A stretch of 47,933 bases of DNA, taken from positions 1 to 47,933 of the forward strand of contig CAUBRZ010000011.1 in assembly GCA_958438515.1 (NCBI GenBank), given 5' to 3'. The translations under genes were made by a program, and so were the position numbers. The stretch is from an uncultured Clostridium sp. GTDB taxonomy: Bacteria; Bacillota; Clostridia; TANB77; CAG-508. This document shows, in pieces, positions 47,189 through 47,933 of the stretch. Below the pieces are notes generated by a model, which worked only from the letters and a program-made list of their open reading frames with translations, was not told where the DNA came from and did no database searches. Numbering within the stretch: the stretch's first letter is position 1; each line of letters opens with the position of its first letter.

Positions 47189-47895
47189 TATTTTAGTTTT
47201 TCAGCTAATTCCATTTGCTCACTTGTTAAATCAAAATTTTGTCCATTATTCTTTATTAAATTATGTAATATTTCTATTGATCTTGCATCATTTATTGTTT
47301 TTTCAATTGGTACTATATTTTTTAATTGTTTTTCGATTTTCATATATTCTCTATTCATTGAATTGAAATCTTTATTTTTAAAGTAGCTTTTCCAATTATT
47401 AATATATTTATTCGTATTTTCTATTGCAACATATTGTTTGTTGAATGTTGTTTCAATATTTTTTTCTACATTATTTAAAATAATATTTTTCCCTTGTTTA
47501 ATTGTTTTAGCCACTGAATTATTTATTAACCCTTTTCTACTAACTTTATCTACAATTGTATCTAATAAAGATGACACACCATCTATTAATCCCCCTGATT
47601 GTATTGCTGATTGCATTTGTGAAACATTTTCAAAATTCCCAGTCACAATACCAATAGCACTCTTTCCTAAATTTATTGCATCATCAATAGTTTGATTAAT
47701 TCCATTTTTTAGCCCATAATTCATTAAGTTATCCTTTATATTTATTATTTGTTCATCTACAAAATCTGGCAAAAGCGCTCTAATTCCTATATCAATAGCT
47801 GTATTTATCGTTTTGCCTAAAGTTGTTTCTAAAAATTCTTTTTGATCATTTTCTTTTATAAGATTATTATTTAATTCTATATTATTTAGTTCCAT
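47188..47895 (-). CDS. Unrecognised helical protein
   Basis: 235 residues. ATG lies near the right edge with GAGGTAA upstream. It has no signal peptide or TM helix. The N-terminal half is amphipathic and Gly/Ile-rich (LGKTINTAIDIGIRAL, LGKSAIGIVTGNF, GGLIDGVSSLLDTIVDKV); the C-terminal half is charged helix ending LTSEQMELAEKLK. I do not recognise a family. Confidence 0.6.
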   Translation of the reverse strand: MELNNIELNNNLIKENDQKEFLETTLGKTINTAIDIGIRALLPDFVDEQIINIKDNLMNYGLKNGINQTIDDAINLGKSAIGIVTGNFENVSQMQSAIQSGGLIDGVSSLLDTIVDKVSRKGLINNSVAKTIKQGKNIILNNVEKNIETTFNKQYVAIENTNKYINNWKSYFKNKDFNSMNREYMKIEKQLKNIVPIEKTINDARSIEILHNLIKNNGQNFDLTSEQMELAEKLK

Positions 47896-47933
47896 CCTTA
47901 TTACCTCTCTTTTTTATTTTATTTTTTTATTAT

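Overview
The window is AT-rich DNA (clearly below 35% G+C by eye) with low-GC Bacillota gene content: gyrA, metK, tex, a DnaD/DnaC helicase-loader pair, CorA, DUF378, VanW, CmpB-type and ABC-F proteins. Shine-Dalgarno sites are strong, TTG starts are frequent and Arg is mostly AGA. An uncultured, probably gut-associated clostridial lineage fits best. No species is claimed.

Layout. 1-115: 3' half of a tRNA-Arg(ACG) abutting sequence that does not complete it, then a terminator. 116-5040: adenosine-deaminase/SLOG-like fusion, M23 peptidase, HtrA protease. 5200-15730: a 2488-residue C-A-T-C-A-T-R nonribosomal peptide synthetase, co-transcribed with a 7TM/PAS histidine kinase and followed by a receiver-HD-GYP protein. 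15770-30413: housekeeping and transport genes on the minus strand (tex, ABC-F, a broken Rpn-type gene, DUF378, CorA, NMN adenylyltransferase-like, two-component system, metK, radical SAM, secreted coiled-coil protein). 30432-33400: MMPL exporter and divergent TetR regulator sharing two near-identical operators. 33500-37930: tRNAs, VanW, starch-binding protein, SDR, DUF1858. 38026-43790: a plus-strand block of T4SS-like genes (VirD4, VirB2-like, VirB6-like, PrgI-like) running into dnaD and the helicase loader. 43794-47895: gyrA and three small unassigned or regulatory genes.

The most important observation concerns decoding. Five genes of unrelated function are each split by one extra base: htrA, a sensor kinase, the MMPL exporter, VanW and the helicase loader. 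In all five the zero frame runs into an in-frame CGG codon, and skipping the C restores the conserved protein frame with a GGN glycine codon. Reading by eye I found no other in-frame CGG in roughly 14,000 codons, although CGT, CGC and CGA are used for Arg and CGG is common out of frame. One of the five sites is the Walker A motif of a helicase loader expected to be essential. This looks like a systematic +1 recoding of CGG (C-skip, or CGGN read as Gly) in a genome that may lack a CGG-reading Arg tRNA. Sequencing artefact or multiple pseudogenes are the alternatives and are discussed in the findings.

The second highlight is the NRPS locus. Its first adenylation domain carries a by-eye specificity code matching threonine, and its terminal reductase predicts an aldehyde-type dipeptide product. 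It is physically coupled to a membrane sensor and a c-di-GMP phosphodiesterase.
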